Below are positions 63,993 to 64,000 of a DNA stretch of 64,000 nucleotides, in pieces; position 1 is the stretch's first letter, and the number at the start of each line of letters is the position of its first letter. The DNA comes from Lachnospiraceae bacterium. GTDB taxonomy: Bacteria > Bacillota > Clostridia > Lachnospirales > Lachnospiraceae. The notes below the pieces were generated by a model. It did no database searches. It saw nothing but the letters and a program-made list of their open reading frames with translations, and had not been told where the DNA came from. Where the stretch lies: contig SVDY01000007.1 in NCBI GenBank assembly GCA_015057665.1, positions 41,840-105,839 on the forward strand, read 5' to 3'. The position numbers and the translations under genes were made by a program.

Positions 63993-64000
63993 CAAAAAAC

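Overview
The window reads as chromosomal DNA of an anaerobic, spore-forming, low-GC Firmicute, most likely a gut clostridium of the Lachnospiraceae. This is inferred from gene content and order (an rnfCDGEAB complex, class III ribonucleotide reductase, spoIIGA-sigE behind ftsZ, sigG, a SpoVD-like protein), strong AGGAGG-type ribosome sites, and the marked codon preference of highly expressed genes. There are no rRNA or tRNA genes, no insertion sequence or phage genes, and no true CRISPR array that I can see.

Layout. 1-4.9 kb: a cell-envelope operon (GT2 glycosyltransferase, polytopic GT-C-like protein, family 3 acyltransferase, CapA-like lipoprotein). 5-5.9 kb: a low-complexity Asn/Ser/Gln protein and a small lipoprotein on the minus strand. 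6.1-9.8 kb: topoisomerase III, ApbE flavin transferase and a NusG domain II protein. 10-15 kb: the Rnf ion-pumping ferredoxin:NAD+ oxidoreductase. 15.1-15.55 kb: a non-coding stretch with a palindromic repeat followed by a regularly spaced array of CATG boxes. 15.6-21 kb: ylmC-like, nrdR, queA, nrdG, nrdD. 21-26.5 kb: PerR, acyl carrier protein, Dus, several small unknown genes, aroA. 26.8-31 kb: an EF-G paralogue, a small HD hydrolase, two unknown genes. 31-39.2 kb: M32 carboxypeptidase, SH3/NlpC wall hydrolase, sigG, endonuclease IV, DUF1836, YerC-type regulator, ychF, lgt. 39.2-39.5 kb: a dense cluster of perfect hairpins. 39.5-53 kb: a division/wall (dcw) cluster mraZ-rsmH-ftsL-pbp-spoVD-like-mraY-murD-ftsW-ftsQ-ftsZ running into spoIIGA-sigE. 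53-56 kb: HAD phosphatase, M3 oligopeptidase, membrane protein. 56.2-63.9 kb: a five-gene oligopeptide ABC transporter with a highly folded leader.

How genes work together. ApbE probably attaches FMN to RnfG and RnfD encoded just downstream. NrdR probably controls nrdR itself and nrdD: ACAAGAT-type boxes occur in pairs just upstream of both promoters. PerR probably represses itself through a box on its own -10. MraZ has TGG repeats just after its promoter. SpoIIGA is the protease that activates pro-SigE, and SigG acts later in the forespore.

Most worth a second look: the CATG array at 15183-15533 (about 31.5 bp per step, three helical turns); the intergenic hairpin repeat at 15101 and 22023, which shows compensatory base changes between copies; the hairpin cluster at 39268-39470; a 26-residue peptide gene ending in Cys-Cys-Cys-Ile at 25056; an NrdD-thioredoxin fusion; an EF-G paralogue with an altered G4 motif; and a SpoVD-like protein with KTAT in place of KTGT. 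All functional calls come from reading motifs; no database search was possible.
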